In this document: positions 5,498-6,330 of the stretch, one piece after another
Numbering within the stretch: position 1 is the stretch's first letter
Layout: the number at the start of each line of letters is the position of its first letter
From: Gaiella sp051003695
GTDB lineage: Bacteria > Actinomycetota > Thermoleophilia > Gaiellales > Gaiellaceae
DNA length: 6,330 nucleotides
Direction: 5' to 3'
Assembly (NCBI GenBank): GCA_051003695.1
Contig: JBPCLB010000265.1
Location: 1 to 6,330 of the forward strand
The notes under the pieces: generated by a model
Databases searched by the model: none
Told to the model about the DNA's origin: nothing
The model's input: only the letters and a program-made list of their open reading frames with translations
Position numbers and translations under genes: made by a program

Positions 5498-6330
5498 TTC
5501 TCTGCCCAGCGACCGCAGTGTCCGCGCGAGACCGTCGTCGAGTTCCACCTCCGGTTCCCACCGGAGCAACTGGCGCGCGCGGGTGATGTCGGGCTGCCTC
5601 ACCTGCGGGTCGTCGATCGGTAGAGCCTCGTACACGATCGCACTCGAGGTGCCGGTGACACGGATCACCGCTTCCGCGAGCTCGAGCAACGTCTTCTCGA
5701 TCGGATTGCCGATATTCACCGGGAAGTGCTCGCCCGATTCGGCAAGCAGGATCAATCCACGGATCAGGTCATCGACGTAACAGAAGCTCTGCGTCTGGCT
5801 CCCGGTCCCGAAAACGGTGAGCGGCTTCTCCTCCAGCGCCTGCCTGAGAAAGGTCGGGATCGCACGGCCGTCGTGCGGCCTCATTCGCGGTCCAAAAGTA
5901 TTGAAGATGCGAACGATTGCGGTATCGACGCCCTGCTGCCGGTGGTAGGCCATCGTCAGCGCCTCGGCGTAGCGCTTGGCCTCGTCGTAGACGCCGCGCG
6001 GGCCGATCGGATTGACGTGGCCCCAGTAGGTCTCGGGTTGCGGGTGCACCTGCGGATCGCCGTACACCTCGCTCGTCGAGGCGAGGAGGAGCCGCGCGCG
6101 CTTGACCTTCGCGAGCCCGAGCGCGTTGTGCGTGCCCTGCGAGCCGACCTTCAGGGTTTGCAGTGGGAGCCGAAGGTAGTCGATCGGGCTCGCCGGGCTC
6201 GCGAGGTGGTACACGAAGTCGACGGGCTCTGCGATCTCGAGATGTCGCGTGAGATCGTGCGGAACGAAGGCGAACCCCTCGTCGCGGAGGTGCTCGATGT
6301 TGGCGAGCGAGCCTGTCTCCAGGTTGTCGA
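5480..6330 (-). CDS. UDP-glucuronate decarboxylase-like NAD-dependent sugar-nucleotide epimerase/dehydratase (partial, N-terminus missing)
   Basis: The 282 visible residues are the C-terminal bulk of an extended short-chain dehydrogenase; the first codons and the GxxGxxG dinucleotide loop lie beyond the window. The frame enters with DNLETGSLANIEHL, where the first Asp is the expected NAD-ribose-binding residue. Counting from it, VYHLASPASP starts at 39, the active-site LLASTSEVYGDP has T85 and E87, and YDEAK supplies the catalytic Y114 and K118. RIFNTFGPRM and DDPQVRQPDI (R244) follow. YHLASPASP, TYWGHVNPIGPR and the Thr-Glu-Tyr-Arg set match UXS, which converts UDP-glucuronate to UDP-xylose plus CO2 for cell-surface polysaccharide. 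dTDP-glucose 4,6-dehydratase is less likely but related. A GTG at 6214 could look like a start, but family similarity continues upstream of it. The Ala-rich end (EPAAAA) overlaps an inverted repeat. Confidence 0.9.
   Translation of the reverse strand, partial: DNLETGSLANIEHLRDEGFAFVPHDLTRHLEIAEPVDFVYHLASPASPIDYLRLPLQTLKVGSQGTHNALGLAKVKRARLLLASTSEVYGDPQVHPQPETYWGHVNPIGPRGVYDEAKRYAEALTMAYHRQQGVDTAIVRIFNTFGPRMRPHDGRAIPTFLRQALEEKPLTVFGTGSQTQSFCYVDDLIRGLILLAESGEHFPVNIGNPIEKTLLELAEAVIRVTGTSSAIVYEALPIDDPQVRQPDITRARQLLRWEPEVELDDGLARTLRSLGREPAAAA

Noticed and set aside
6212..6214. GTG as the start of the UXS-like gene
   Set aside because: The 38 codons upstream (DNLETGSLANIEHL and onward) fit the family in frame, so the GTG is an internal valine (VYHLASPASP) and the true start is outside the window.
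1..6330. CRISPR arrays, tRNA/rRNA genes, insertion sequences, defence or toxin-antitoxin systems
   Set aside because: By eye I found no regularly spaced repeats, cloverleaf-like sequence, transposase or integrase motifs, or recognisable defence or toxin proteins.

Overview
The window is GC-rich, with strong G/C preference at third codon positions, compact gene packing, overlapping start/stop codons (TTGA, ATGA) and two promoters that sit almost on top of their start codons. Together with an actinobacterial-type KorA (gamma and alpha domains fused) and KorB pair, this suggests a high-GC Actinomycetota genome. A deep-branching class such as Thermoleophilia is my guess; no rRNA or other marker is present to settle it.

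Layout. Positions 1-143 hold palindromic repeats and the promoter of a MarR-family repressor gene (144-590, +). A perfect 19-bp palindrome lies across the presumed transcription start and the ATG, a plausible autoregulatory operator. The repressor gene overlaps by 4 bases an MFS exporter gene of the MFS_3/EntS-like type (587-1825, +), so the two form a repressor-efflux operon. A 312-bp gene-free stretch (1826-2137) with a strong palindrome separates this operon from a convergent one on the minus strand. That operon carries korA (4980-3124) and korB (3127-2138), which encode a 2-oxoacid (probably 2-oxoglutarate):ferredoxin oxidoreductase and overlap by ATGA. A 76-codon gene of unknown function (5260-5030) lies 49 bp upstream of korA on the same strand and may be its first gene. 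Divergent from it is a tiny proline-rich protein gene (5318-5476, +) behind a sequence resembling a sigma-B/SigF general-stress promoter. Last comes the C-terminal 282 residues of a UDP-glucuronate decarboxylase-like sugar-nucleotide SDR (6330-5480, -, cut by the window edge). Its stop codon is 3 bases from that of the proline-rich gene, and a GC-rich inverted repeat brackets both stops.

How the genes work together. MarR and MFS form a ligand-responsive export unit. KorA and KorB are the two subunits of one TPP/[4Fe-4S] enzyme that links 2-oxoacid oxidation to ferredoxin reduction; no ferredoxin gene is in view. The UXS-like enzyme belongs to cell-surface sugar metabolism and has no evident link to the others. 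I see no mobile element, CRISPR array, tRNA/rRNA or defence system. The points of interest are regulatory DNA and two small unrecognised proteins, not a new multigene system.
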